A stretch of DNA of 64,000 nt from CALFCE01 sp964411665 (GCA_964411665.1 CAYPMR010000007.1:22332-86331), one strand, 5' to 3'; shown: positions 34,632 to 43,481, counted from the stretch's first letter. The notes: generated by a model not told the origin, from the sequence alone. Numbers and translations: made by a program.

Positions 34632-36014
34632 TTAGAGTTCTACAAAGTCGCAAAAAAAATCATCGTGCTCTGAGACCTGCATTTGGTAGCCAAATCGAAC
34701 CAGATGCATGCTGAGTTCACGTGCGAAATATTCTGACGTACTCAAGTTACCTTCTACATCCTCATCCACTCGTGACACATGCCAAAAGTCGTCAACCGAT
34801 TCTTTTGTTATCGTTAACGTCGTTATAACGTCAGGAATCACTCCAAAACCGTTAGATCTATACACTTCGATTATGGTACCACTGACAACTTCGCAATAAG
34901 GAGTCCCTTCGATTACTTGGCCTATTACGTCCACTGTGGTCTCCCACCTTGTAGAGAATGTCCCTACCCATGAACCGCTACCTGTTTCCACTAATCTACG
35001 TGTATCTCCTTCTAGAAAGACTTCGCTATCGAATGTTTGACGAAGGGAGAAGTCATTACTGTAACCAAATGAGCCACTCCACTGCACAGAGTTTTCCGAG
35101 ATGAGTCGGTTGCCACTGCGATTATTGCGTGAAAACACGGGCTGGGTATAAAAAACCAGTCTGCCGTTACCATTTGCATCAAGTTCAACAAAAGTAGTCG
35201 TGCTATTAAAATCACCCTCGTTTTCAATCACAGAATCCATATGGGGTCTATCTTCGGGCAACAAGCTCTCAAAATAATTTGCCATGAACAATAGGCTCAT
35301 GTTTTGAACATCACGTATTTCGAGCGAATTAGCTTCATCGATTCTCGGGTCGGTACCGGCGATAAGCTCATCAAGATTACTGATACCATCTTCATCAAAG
35401 TCCCATAGGCTGGTATCAAATTGATCGGCAGTAACTTGAAAAGTCTCTGCAGCGTTTGTTCCTGTCCTGTATCGCCGTTCAAAACTACCAAGTTCGATAC
35501 CGCCGTTTTGGTCAAGAAACTCAATGGAAAGAAGCCTTTCGGTGTCGGTCGGCAAGTTAGCACCGGTAGCCCAGAACTCATCTCCAATCCAATTTACCGA
35601 GGTGCTGAAGTCTCCCCAAGTCAAACGCAGCAGCAACTCGTTGGATTGATAGGCAGGAACAGTTATTTCAAAACGGACATCGACGTTGTTTTGAACCAAG
35701 GGATCCGGCGCAGAGACAATAGATTCACCAGGCAACTGACTGTTGTTGTCGTCTCCCGCACCAGGCATTGACAGATTGCTCGTGTCATTCGATGTTCCAC
35801 TTGAACCCTGCTGCATAGAAATGAAACCAGCTGCATTGTCTGGCATGCCGTCATCAGCACTCGCGGTGTCTAACACGTTATCACCGTCAACAATTGTATT
35901 GCCATTCCCCGAACCTGATGATCCGGAGCAACCGGCGACTACTAGAGTAAGAAAGCCAGCCAGTGCGTAGCAACACAACAAAGAGTTGTTAGATGATTTT
36001 TCAAGGATATGCAT
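34632..36014 (-). CDS. Passenger lipoprotein of unknown function
   Basis: 460 residues from the ATG at 36014; an ATG at 36065 would add 17 residues before the signal peptide. Lipobox LVVAGCSG. After the lipidation Cys comes a Gly/Ser/Asn/Asp-rich linker of ~90 residues, a beta-rich domain, and a calcium-binding DFDEDGISNLDELIAGTDP motif of the thrombospondin type-3/EF-hand sort. The C-terminal half is beta-rich with no family I recognise. Lies at the left end of the inserted element, so it was probably brought in with it. Confidence 0.75.
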   Translation of the reverse strand: MHILEKSSNNSLLCCYALAGFLTLVVAGCSGSSGSGNGNTIVDGDNVLDTASADDGMPDNAAGFISMQQGSSGTSNDTSNLSMPGAGDDNNSQLPGESIVSAPDPLVQNNVDVRFEITVPAYQSNELLLRLTWGDFSTSVNWIGDEFWATGANLPTDTERLLSIEFLDQNGGIELGSFERRYRTGTNAAETFQVTADQFDTSLWDFDEDGISNLDELIAGTDPRIDEANSLEIRDVQNMSLLFMANYFESLLPEDRPHMDSVIENEGDFNSTTTFVELDANGNGRLVFYTQPVFSRNNRSGNRLISENSVQWSGSFGYSNDFSLRQTFDSEVFLEGDTRRLVETGSGSWVGTFSTRWETTVDVIGQVIEGTPYCEVVSGTIIEVYRSNGFGVIPDVITTLTITKESVDDFWHVSRVDEDVEGNLSTSEYFARELSMHLVRFGYQMQVSEHDDFFCDFVEL

Positions 36015-36370
36015 TGGGTTATCCGGTTTACCGACTGTTATCGTTATATTTGAATCGAGCGGCATTGTTGCGCTTAGCGAAATCTACATGATTAATCAGT
36101 GTAATAGATACGCACAACTAAATTTGCTATCACAATGATTATTTACGGAAATGTCACTGAGAAGTTTTGCGGTGTGTCACTTTTTTAGCACACCGAAATG
36201 CAACATTAGGCAGTTTTATGATCTATCCATGACGTCTGCTTCTGGGCCGCAAGTAGCGGTACCCAGGTAGCATATCATCGGTCCGCTAAGGAGAAACTAT
36301 GAGATAAGCAGACCCTCATTATTTGAAAACGTATTCTCGATTGTGCCCAAAACCGACTATGGCTACACTC
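36015..36370. other. Non-coding stretch inside the element
   Basis: Holds a 7-bp stem CGGTGTG / CACACCG around 36168-36193 with a T-rich loop, and on the plus strand a good ribosome binding site (AAGGAG) leading only to ATG-AGA-TAA. No gene recognised; probably promoter of the lipoprotein plus remnants. Confidence 0.4.
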
Positions 36371-36691
36371 TCACTCAACGAGGGTTATGTCGTTGCAATT
36401 AAGGCTTATGAAGTCACCAGATCCAAAATTAACTATCAATTCAAATCCAGTTTCGGGCGATTTCTTTAGCGAACCTCCAAGTGATAACAAAGGTCCGCTT
36501 CGTTTATGTTTTGGGTCAGCCCAACTTAAATTTACGACTAACGAGTATGCCCAATGGCAAATTACAGCTGAATAGTTTGAAGTCCCGGGGCCGCCTAACT
36601 TGAGTTTTAAATCATTCCCGTCCCACGAGAAGCCGTAAAATTGCACATCTTCCAAAGCACCGAGTCGCTCAGATAGATCGTCGTATTTCAC
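36371..36691 (-). CDS. Small hypothetical passenger protein
   Basis: 106 residues, GTG start without a clear ribosome binding site. Mixed polar sequence with aromatic and Gly-rich patches (FYGFSWDGNDLKLKLGGPG) and no membrane segment. Size and composition are like those of small immunity proteins, and a clearer immunity-like gene lies 0.8 kb away, but I recognise no family. It follows the toxin-antitoxin pair in the same orientation. Confidence 0.55.
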   Translation of the reverse strand: MKYDDLSERLGALEDVQFYGFSWDGNDLKLKLGGPGTSNYSAVICHWAYSLVVNLSWADPKHKRSGPLLSLGGSLKKSPETGFELIVNFGSGDFISLNCNDITLVE

Positions 36692-36801
36692 TTATTTTTA
36701 ATCCATTATCGAGTCGTATTCAATTCATTTGGAATGTGCTGTACGGCTGCTGTTGGCCGAAGTTAACTTACTTCAGGAGTACGCTATCAGTCTGATTTTA
36801 A

Positions 36802-37077
36802 CTACGCCGCGTCAGTTTTCCAGTTTGGGAAAAGTATGACGGCTGGATGAACGTTGAATACCTTTGCAAGTACCTTAGTACGCTCCACCCCCAGATTTTG
36901 CCGATTATTCTCTATCGCAGAAATAGTTGTCTGAGGAATGCCTGTCTTGGCTTCAAGTTCTTTTTGCGACCATTCGCATAGCTCACGCAGTATACGTACG
37001 CTATCACCAGGTGTCCGATCAACCCCTAGGTCAAATTTGGAGTAATCGCTTTGATTGAACTTTGGTGGTTTATCCAT
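36802..37077 (-). CDS. XRE-family antitoxin (HigA-like)
   Basis: 91 residues. Central helix-turn-helix of the XRE type: SVRILRELCEWSQKELEAKT then GIPQTTISAIENNRQNLGVE. It follows the toxin gene by five bases; toxin-first order is the HigBA arrangement. Expected to bind and neutralise the toxin and to repress the pair's promoter. Confidence 0.9.
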   Translation of the reverse strand: MDKPPKFNQSDYSKFDLGVDRTPGDSVRILRELCEWSQKELEAKTGIPQTTISAIENNRQNLGVERTKVLAKVFNVHPAVILFPNWKTDAA

Positions 37078-37082
37078 TATTC

Positions 37083-37364
37083 CTATGACCTCTTATAATC
37101 ATGGGCAGTGATATCAACTACTAGTACCCTCAAGACGTCTTTTTCAAAAGAATATATGACGCGATATTGGCGACTCAATCTTGAAGAGCGAAACCCTTTC
37201 CATTCACCACTGAGAGCTTCGTCGTTTAATCCGGGAAACGCCTTTAGTCCACTCGGCCCATCTTGAGTGGCTATTTCGACCCAAATATCGAGCTTCTCAA
37301 GAATTTGAGGTGGGAGTTTCTTAATTCGCTTAATAGCTTGGCGATGGTATTGAATTTCCCACAT
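37083..37364 (-). CDS. RelE/HigB-family toxin
   Basis: 93 residues. Fold signature of RelE-superfamily mRNA interferases: opening MWEIQYHRQAIKRIKKLPP, then GEWKGFRSSRLSRQYRVIYS with the basic catalytic patch, and the ending VVDITAHDYKRS. Its start codon overlaps an operator-like direct repeat. Sits inside the inserted element, where it could have resisted loss of the segment. Confidence 0.9.
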   Translation of the reverse strand: MWEIQYHRQAIKRIKKLPPQILEKLDIWVEIATQDGPSGLKAFPGLNDEALSGEWKGFRSSRLSRQYRVIYSFEKDVLRVLVVDITAHDYKRS

Positions 37365-37409
37365 ATAGGCAATATATCATATAGGCATTATTATGTCTAT
37401 TATATGAGC
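37361..37409 (-). promoter_or_regulatory. Promoter/operator of the toxin-antitoxin pair
   Basis: On the minus strand the sequence has TATAAT in the -10 position and then two copies of TGCCTATATG separated by six bases (ATATAT). The second copy contains the toxin's ATG, so a bound antitoxin would cover the start of transcription and of translation. Confidence 0.55.
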
Positions 37410-37523
37410 TACTGGTGGTCTGATTTTGCAACCAGACCTTCATAAATTCGTAGCGTATTGCAGCAAGGCGCCCAAAGGCGACGTACAAAGCACTAATGCA
37501 AAAACTCCCAGCTAAGCCTGGCT

Positions 37524-38141
37524 TTAGACGTCGTATGGGAACAGATTTAATCCAGTCAATCCAGCTTCTAGAATTGCCGTGTGTGCTGACTCTGATATAT
37601 ATAGTCCCGTGCTGCTGGCCAGTAACCGAAAGCACGGTGGAAATCCGCCGTCAGGTTCTTTAAGCACCATTTTACGAACAACCGAAACATTTTTACGCAT
37701 GCGCTCGGTTACCTTATCAGGTGGAGCAAGGCTCCAATCAATATCATCATAATCAGAGTTTTCATAGTCGAAGTAATCACCGAACTCGTCAAAGAAAACC
37801 GCACTAAATCGTCCACTAAGTACCTCCTCACCACTTGCTGGGTTAAAGAATCGCACAGGAAATAGTGTCCAATCGACTTTAGAAACGCCGTTTAATACAT
37901 TAATTAGTTCATTCGTAAAAACAGTAGTACCAGAATTAACTTTCGCTATGCTCGCGGCCACTAACCGGTCAATGTTGCAGACGTCAAAATCAAATGTCTC
38001 CGGAACTACAATATGCGGTAATTTTTGAGATAGCTCGACAACTCCGAACGGCTCTGTTTGTAAATCACCCCGGTAATAGCCATCTTCATCATCTACATGG
38101 TAATTACTGTAATCAAGGCTGATATCATAGATTCTCTTCAA
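37524..38141 (-). CDS. Orphan DUF1629/Imm11-like immunity protein
   Basis: 205 residues. The ending CFRLLASSTGLYISESAHTA then ILEAGLTGLNLFPYDV matches the C-terminus of the DUF1629 (Imm11-type) immunity proteins, where F-R-L, a SE motif and AGLTG-x-x-F-x-P are conserved. The acidic middle (FGDYFDYENSDYDDIDW) is also usual for immunity proteins. No toxin gene stands beside it, so it is an orphan, perhaps protecting against effectors of competitors. Confidence 0.65.
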   Translation of the reverse strand: MKRIYDISLDYSNYHVDDEDGYYRGDLQTEPFGVVELSQKLPHIVVPETFDFDVCNIDRLVAASIAKVNSGTTVFTNELINVLNGVSKVDWTLFPVRFFNPASGEEVLSGRFSAVFFDEFGDYFDYENSDYDDIDWSLAPPDKVTERMRKNVSVVRKMVLKEPDGGFPPCFRLLASSTGLYISESAHTAILEAGLTGLNLFPYDV

Positions 38142-38318
38142 AGCATTAATTCTCCAGTGAAATTAAAATAATATTTTTCCGCTTTTAACACCACTGTAAC
38201 CATATGGAATCGAAAAACCAATGTCCGGTGTTCGCCGACTGCTGTCTAATAGCAGAACTCGAAGCCAGCCAATCTGAGTGTCCGCTTACCTTAGCCGACA
38301 TTATAATAATTCCTGCAA

Positions 38319-39122
38319 TTATTGGTTGGCGGTTTCCATTCGCTTGATGCGTTTTAATCGCAGCTCGGGAACAAGCTGATCCTGATACGTATCGAATGAG
38401 TGCTCAATTCTGCCTTTGCCTTGCGCAGAATTGACAAAAATAATTCCAATGCCGAGTTCTTCGCAGGCACGTTTCACTTGAGAGAAGTTGCAACACTTGG
38501 GACCACCGAAAATACCGGCTTTATCCACCTAAAGCACTTTAAATAACCCTTTGCGCTCGATGTAGTCATGAAATACCTTCAAGCAGCCCAGAGTGGTCTC
38601 AGCATCAAAGAACTCGGCATGTACCTCACTGGTGACATCATCTATCAAAGCAATCAAGCAAGACTTCTTATCACCGAACCAACGATGTGTACTGCCATCC
38701 ATCTGCAGGAGCAACCCTGGAGCCTCCATGCGCTCGCGGCACTTTCGAATTTGTGAACGCCTGCGTTTAGCGCACTTCACCTGATGAATCTCATGAACTT
38801 AGCCACGAAGGGTTTCTCGCTTGACGCAGCTACCTTCAGTAGCTTCTAGCAGCTCACCAAGGTGAGTCAAGTTCAGATCAAAGTACTTCTTTTTAATCAG
38901 TGTTTGAACTTTGCGTTTCGTTTTTCCACTGGACTTGTTATACGCAAACTTTCCTGTGTTCTGGTATACGACAAACTTAATGCCGATAGTGCGATACCGT
39001 TGCAAATAACGTTCAATCGTTCTACGAGACTTATTGAGTAATTTAGCAGCATTAACAATATCGATTTTACCTTCAGCAACTTTGGCAATGGTATCGGCTG
39101 TGAGCTGGGCCTTTGAATCCAT
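38319..39122 (-). pseudogene. Inactivated ISNCY/IS1202-type transposase
   Basis: Start ATG at 39122, eight bases after AGGA. N-terminal helix-turn-helix (KIDIVNAAKLLNKSRRTIERYLQ), then the DDE (rve) core: LLQMDGSTHRWFGDKKSCLI with the first Asp, VDKAGIFGG with the second, and SAQGKGRIEHSFDTYQDQLV with the Glu. The single reading frame is broken by TAA at 38799-38801, TAG at 38529-38531 (where a Tyr is usual before VDK) and TAA at 38319-38321, and the C-terminal ~100 residues of the family are missing. Confidence 0.9.
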
Positions 39123-39194
39123 AACAATCATCCTTAGCAACCCTCTGACCTTTAAAAAAGGGCACAGAAAATCACCGATCTGAGTGACCGTCAA

Positions 39195-39265
39195 ATTCGC
39201 TTGGTAATTAGTTGCGACATAATCGCTTGGTAGTTAAGCTAAGACAGGATAGCTTGGTGTTAACA
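39195..39265 (-). repeat. Right inverted end of the element
   Basis: Three GCTTGGT boxes (39199-39205, 39225-39231, 39252-39258), the reverse complement of the ACCAAGC boxes at the left end. Tip read inward: TGTTAACACCAAGC. Confidence 0.85.
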
Positions 39266-39271
39266 ACCTTG

Positions 39272-39296
39272 GCTGAAACAACCTTGGCTGAAAAAA
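39272..39296 (+). repeat. Right flanking direct repeat of the inserted element
   Basis: 25 bases identical to 34515-34539. Confidence 0.85.
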
Positions 39297-39470
39297 CATG
39301 GACATGATCTCGCAGACAGTGTCAGATCAAATAGAAACACCCTGTCCGAATTCGGCTCAAATAATACTCGTGATATCTTCTTTCTTATGGCAGTTTTTGG
39401 CTGGCAAATGATTGTCGGTTTTACATCCTCACATAGCTAACTTCGTCATTCCCATCCACAAACCGACACA

Positions 39471-40622
39471 CTACTGCAAATACGGCTTTAGCTTCTGCCA
39501 ATCAAATTCAACACCCGTACCTGGACTGTCAGGCGCCACGGCCAGGTGGTTTTCGACTACTAGTGGCCGGGTTGTATAGGTGTCAATAGGAAATGAGTGC
39601 ACTTCCAGCCATCCGACATCAGGCTGTTTCGATTTAGCCACCGGCGTCATCAATTCAACGTTCGAATCCGTACCTCTTGCAGCCACCAGACTAACGTGCA
39701 ATTCCTGCATGCCATGGCTGCACACAGTCACACCTTTAGTAACAGCCAGGTCTGCTGCCTGCAGCCAACCAGTAATCCCACCGCAGTTGGATGAGTCCGG
39801 TTGTATGAAGCTGAGCTTTGATTGTTCATAGGCCATTTCAAATTCATGAATCGTATGCAGATTCTCTCCCATGGCAAGCGGTATACCTGTCTGCTCGCTG
39901 ATATGGCCATAGCCTGCATAGTCATCCGGAATAATCGGTTCTTCAAACCACAATAAATCATAGGGTTTGAATGCATTGGCAGCGGCCACGGCTTGCTCAC
40001 GATCCAGCGAGTAGTTAGCGTCAACCATAAACGCACGTTCGCTACCGAGCCGTTCCCTGATTGCTGCAATACGTTCAACGTCAAGTTTAAGTTCCGGCTG
40101 GCCTATTTTTATTTTTACCGCGTCAAAACCAGCTTGCAAATAGCCCTCGATATTTTCCAATAACCTGTCTAAAGAGAAGTTAAGATCTATGCCGCCACAG
40201 TAGGCATGACAGCGCCGGTTAACACCCCTGCCATCAGGTGACGCCATTTGATAAAGCGCCTTGCCGTCGCGCTTACCCCGTAAATCCCACAACGCAATAT
40301 CGATGGCAGATATGGCAAAGGACGCGACCCCGCCGCGAGCAACGTAATGCATATGCCATTGCATGTCATCGTAGCGCTGCTCAACATCCACTGCATCGCG
40401 TCCTTTAAGAAAAGGGGCCAGATCATGTCTGATCATCGCCTCTATCGCATGTCCCCCTCGCCCACCGGTATAGCTGTAACCAGTGCCCTGCAACCCATCA
40501 CTGGTGGTGACAGTTGCTGTAATCAGATCAAAGTGTGTGTGATCGCCATGCTTGGCATCAGTCAATACCTCAGCCAGTGGTATTTTGTACAACCGTGATT
40601 CTACTTTTACTATGGTTGTCAT
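39471..40622 (-). CDS. Enolase-superfamily (mandelate racemase/muconate lactonizing) enzyme
   Basis: 383 residues. Catalytic KxK in FDAVKIKIG, metal ligands Asp in FMVDANYS, Glu in WFEEPI and Glu in AMGENLHT, and the general base His in VCSHGMQELH. Abstracts a proton alpha to a carboxylate; an acid-sugar dehydratase or racemase is likely, substrate unassigned. The upstream TPR gene overlaps it by four bases (ATGA), an unusual partner. Confidence 0.9.
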   Translation of the reverse strand: MTTIVKVESRLYKIPLAEVLTDAKHGDHTHFDLITATVTTSDGLQGTGYSYTGGRGGHAIEAMIRHDLAPFLKGRDAVDVEQRYDDMQWHMHYVARGGVASFAISAIDIALWDLRGKRDGKALYQMASPDGRGVNRRCHAYCGGIDLNFSLDRLLENIEGYLQAGFDAVKIKIGQPELKLDVERIAAIRERLGSERAFMVDANYSLDREQAVAAANAFKPYDLLWFEEPIIPDDYAGYGHISEQTGIPLAMGENLHTIHEFEMAYEQSKLSFIQPDSSNCGGITGWLQAADLAVTKGVTVCSHGMQELHVSLVAARGTDSNVELMTPVAKSKQPDVGWLEVHSFPIDTYTTRPLVVENHLAVAPDSPGTGVEFDWQKLKPYLQ

Positions 40623-41980
40623 GACGACATCGCGTATCCGATACGGGTATCAGGTTTGAAAAATCCAATGTGTTCAATTTCTCGCAACAAGCGGCTGGCA
40701 GCATCAGCTTGTTTTGTTTTCACTGTAGCGTCGAAGAGCATTTGAAAGAAAATATCCTGCTGTGCATGACTGCCACCCATACGCCACAGATCACCACGCG
40801 CAGCAGCCAGTACACTCTCGGCCTGCTTATAGTCACCTTTTCTATGCGCTAGAGAACCGATCGCTGAAGGTAGTGCTGCCAGTTCAAACGACTCGCGCAA
40901 ACTGTGCTCACGACTGTCATTTGAATTGACATAGTCGGTCATGTTGGCGATCAACTTCTCGCAACTCGCATAGTCACCGACTGCGGCCAGTATCACGGCA
41001 AAATGCGCACTGGTAAAAGCACTGGTCATATCATCCAGTCGTGCTGCTGCGAGCCCAGCCATTTCCTGCCAGCGATTCCCCACATCAACACCAACCTGTT
41101 CAAGGCGCCACAATAAGGATGCGCCGTTTTGCATGTCGATGTACAAGTCAGGCATCGATTGGGTTAACTCGTGCTCACGATTACGGATATGTTTGTCGTA
41201 CGTCTCCAGAATCGAGTCACGCTCACCTGAATCCAGTTGGAAAAGACACTTGTGCCACCACACATGAAACTTGATCTGATTGCGCTCATGCCAGTGCATC
41301 TCCTGTGACTCCAACCACTTAACACCCTCACCAAATCGACCCTGCATATACAATACATGGGCTACCGCATGTGTTGCCCAGATGCTCTGAGGATCAATGT
41401 CAACAGACTCACGCCCACAGCTTTCTGCTTCCTCGAAGCGCCCTGCCTCTTCAAGATCAAAGGCCCGGCAACCCAGATAACCAGCATAGCCCGGGACCCC
41501 TCGATGCCAGTGGCTACGAACTCTTTCACTGATTTCCAGTGATTTTGATAATTGCCCCATCCAGAAAAGCTCACCTTGAGCTAAAGCAATGGCAAACACA
41601 TCGTTAGGGTGTAACTCAGTTATCATCGATAAACGAGCCACCATGCCATCGAGGTTACCTTCGACCGCATGGCCCAGCGCTGATATATAAAGACCTTCAC
41701 GTTCTGTCAGGTCGGTTGCCGCTGTCTTTTGCAATTGCAGCGCCTGTTCATAGCATGCAAGCTTTTTCTTCGTGAATCCGCTATTGCGTCCTCCATGCAA
41801 CATCAATCCGAGCAATGCAGGCGCCAAGGCACAACTGTCATCCTCTGCGCTGGCAGTTTTCAGATGCGCCATAACATCACTGCCACGATCGACATAGGAT
41901 TGCATCGCAAGACAACAAGCATTAGCTGCCGAGTCAACATCACTGGTGACGGCAAATTCAAATACGGGTTTTGATGACAT
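40619..41980 (-). CDS. TTC38-like tetratricopeptide repeat protein
   Basis: 453 residues, helical TPR-type throughout. The pattern AQGELFWMGQLSKSLE, then GYLGCRAFDLEEAGRFEEAE, then WATHAVAHVLYMQGRFGEGV and HVWWHKCLFQLDSGE matches the TTC38 family conserved from bacteria to animals. No signal peptide. No biochemical role is established for the family. Coupled to the enolase-superfamily gene downstream, so a link to that catabolic step is possible. Confidence 0.85.
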   Translation of the reverse strand: MSSKPVFEFAVTSDVDSAANACCLAMQSYVDRGSDVMAHLKTASAEDDSCALAPALLGLMLHGGRNSGFTKKKLACYEQALQLQKTAATDLTEREGLYISALGHAVEGNLDGMVARLSMITELHPNDVFAIALAQGELFWMGQLSKSLEISERVRSHWHRGVPGYAGYLGCRAFDLEEAGRFEEAESCGRESVDIDPQSIWATHAVAHVLYMQGRFGEGVKWLESQEMHWHERNQIKFHVWWHKCLFQLDSGERDSILETYDKHIRNREHELTQSMPDLYIDMQNGASLLWRLEQVGVDVGNRWQEMAGLAAARLDDMTSAFTSAHFAVILAAVGDYASCEKLIANMTDYVNSNDSREHSLRESFELAALPSAIGSLAHRKGDYKQAESVLAAARGDLWRMGGSHAQQDIFFQMLFDATVKTKQADAASRLLREIEHIGFFKPDTRIGYAMSS

Positions 41981-42061
41981 ATGCTTTGGTGGTGTCCGCT
42001 TTTTTGGTTACCTGAATTGCCAGATTGCTAAATGATTAAGTCACCTTGCAGGTTAAATTTT

Positions 42062-42955
42062 TTAAGATGATGACAAACTCTTCAGCGCATCACGCAGCGA
42101 GCCGTGAACATCACCAAGCAATTCATCGGCATCACTGCAACTCATACCACGTAACACCAGTGCTGCAGTCTTGACGTTGCCATCTGTTTCGCGCAACGCA
42201 GAACGTGCATCAGCTTCAGTACAGCCGGGTACAATTTCAGCAAGCATAACAAGCCGGCGCTGCTCAAGCTTGGCATTATTGGCGGCCATGTCGACCATCA
42301 GATTACCGTAGGTGCGATTGAGTTTCACCATCAATGCGGTACTAAACATGTTAAGCGCGATTTTTTGTGCAGTACCTGCTGCCAATCGGGTTGAACCGGC
42401 CAGCGCTTCGCTGCCACTATCGAGGAAAATCCCGTGCTCCGCTACTTCAAGTAACAACGAAGGCTTATTGCTGGACAAACCTATGGTCAATGCACCGCGC
42501 CGGGCGGCGGCCTCTATCCAGGTACAGGTCCAGGGTGTTGCGCCGCTGGCAGCCAATCCGATTACAACATCGTTTGACCCTATATCCGCGGCCGCAACGC
42601 CCGCCTCTGCATCGTCGGTATTATCCTCAGCACCTTCGATACTGCGGGTCAAGGCCGCGTCTCCGCCGGCGATCAACAATAACAATCGCCCATCCGGCCA
42701 ACCAAAGGTCGGCCAAAGTTCAGCACCATCCTGTACTGCAATTCTGCCGGATGCCCCTGCACCCAGAAAAACCAGACGTCCTTTACCCTCGATTAAACGA
42801 CTACGTGCCTGATCAACGCACAGTGCCAATGGGGTAGCTATGGCAGCCGTTGCAGCAGCTGCCTGTGTCTGACTCTGTTGAAGACAATCAAGTAGTGCCG
42901 GTGTAGTCAGGCAATCGAGAGTTGTGTAACGTGAATCGACAGTTTCTGTTGGCAT
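42062..42955 (-). CDS. murQ: N-acetylmuramic acid 6-phosphate etherase
   Basis: 297 residues, SIS-domain fold. The signature FLGAGASGRIAVQDGAELWPTFG is split here by its phosphosugar-binding Gly/Ser and the catalytic Glu; GLAASGATPW and NMFSTALMVKLNRTYGNLM follow, and a UBA-like C-terminus ends the protein. Converts MurNAc-6-phosphate to GlcNAc-6-phosphate and lactate in cell-wall recycling. No murP transporter or anmK is adjacent. Confidence 0.95.
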   Translation of the reverse strand: MPTETVDSRYTTLDCLTTPALLDCLQQSQTQAAAATAAIATPLALCVDQARSRLIEGKGRLVFLGAGASGRIAVQDGAELWPTFGWPDGRLLLLIAGGDAALTRSIEGAEDNTDDAEAGVAAADIGSNDVVIGLAASGATPWTCTWIEAAARRGALTIGLSSNKPSLLLEVAEHGIFLDSGSEALAGSTRLAAGTAQKIALNMFSTALMVKLNRTYGNLMVDMAANNAKLEQRRLVMLAEIVPGCTEADARSALRETDGNVKTAALVLRGMSCSDADELLGDVHGSLRDALKSLSSS

Positions 42956-43019
42956 GATCGACTCTTGAGGATTTACCAGGGTATCGAACGCGTTCAGTTA
43001 AATCTTACCAACACCCGTC

Positions 43020-43481
43020 CTAACACTGTTCGACATGCTGGCCGGGCACAGTTCGCGAGCGCCCGCGAAACTCCGCGACAATCTGTCCATCACCGGTAGC
43101 GATCGACACATCGTATATGCCGCCACGCCCTTCCCGCCAACGCTCGCGTGCAGTTGCAATTAGTGTCGTGCCTTGGGCAACCGGTTGCAAAAAGGAGATG
43201 TCGCAATGTTGCGCAACCGTGAATTGATTGTAGGTATTGCAGGAGAAAGCAAACGCACTGTCGGCAAGCGTGAACATGATTCCGCCATGACAATTGCCTT
43301 GGCCGTTGAGCATGTCCGCTCGCACACTCATGCTTAACTGCGCATAACCCGGCGCAACATCAAGGATCGATAAACCCAATGCCTTAGAGCAACTATCACC
43401 GCGCCACATCGCTTCTGCACAATCCCGAGCAAGATCATGCGCTGCAGATTCCCCTACTGTTTTACCGTTATGTTTATCCAT
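43020..43481 (-). CDS. paaI: PaaI-type hotdog thioesterase
   Basis: 153 residues. Hotdog fold with the PaaI active-site pattern NGQGNCHGGIMFTLADSAFA (Asn, His-Gly-Gly, Asp) and ISFLQPVAQGTTL. Hydrolyses hydroxyphenylacetyl-CoA or related acyl-CoA esters. The rest of the phenylacetate operon is not in view, so the symbol marks family more than pathway. Confidence 0.85.
   Translation of the reverse strand: MDKHNGKTVGESAAHDLARDCAEAMWRGDSCSKALGLSILDVAPGYAQLSMSVRADMLNGQGNCHGGIMFTLADSAFAFSCNTYNQFTVAQHCDISFLQPVAQGTTLIATARERWREGRGGIYDVSIATGDGQIVAEFRGRSRTVPGQHVEQC

Larger units (their letters stand above)
34540..39265. mobile_element. Decayed ISNCY/IS1202-type element carrying passenger genes
   Basis: 4,726 bases bounded by inverted ends and by a 25-base direct repeat. 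Left tip TGCCATTACCAAGC and right tip (read inward) TGTTAACACCAAGC agree at 10 of 14 positions. Further in, TAACTACCAAGC(C/G)ATT(C/A)TGTCG occurs at equal distance from both tips. The transposase gene at the right end reads inward and is dead. Between it and the left end lie a lipoprotein gene, an unknown gene, a toxin-antitoxin pair and an immunity-like gene. As I recall, IS1202-type elements make target duplications of about 24-29 bases, which fits. The interior looks richer in A+T than its surroundings. No integrase is present. Confidence 0.8.

Noticed and set aside
36288..36309. Good ribosome binding site followed by ATG inside the mobile segment
   Set aside because: The frame is only ATG-AGA-TAA; it encodes nothing useful and is taken as a remnant.
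42312..42837. Long open frames antisense to murQ
   Set aside because: The opposite strand carries complete MurQ motifs; these are compositional shadows.
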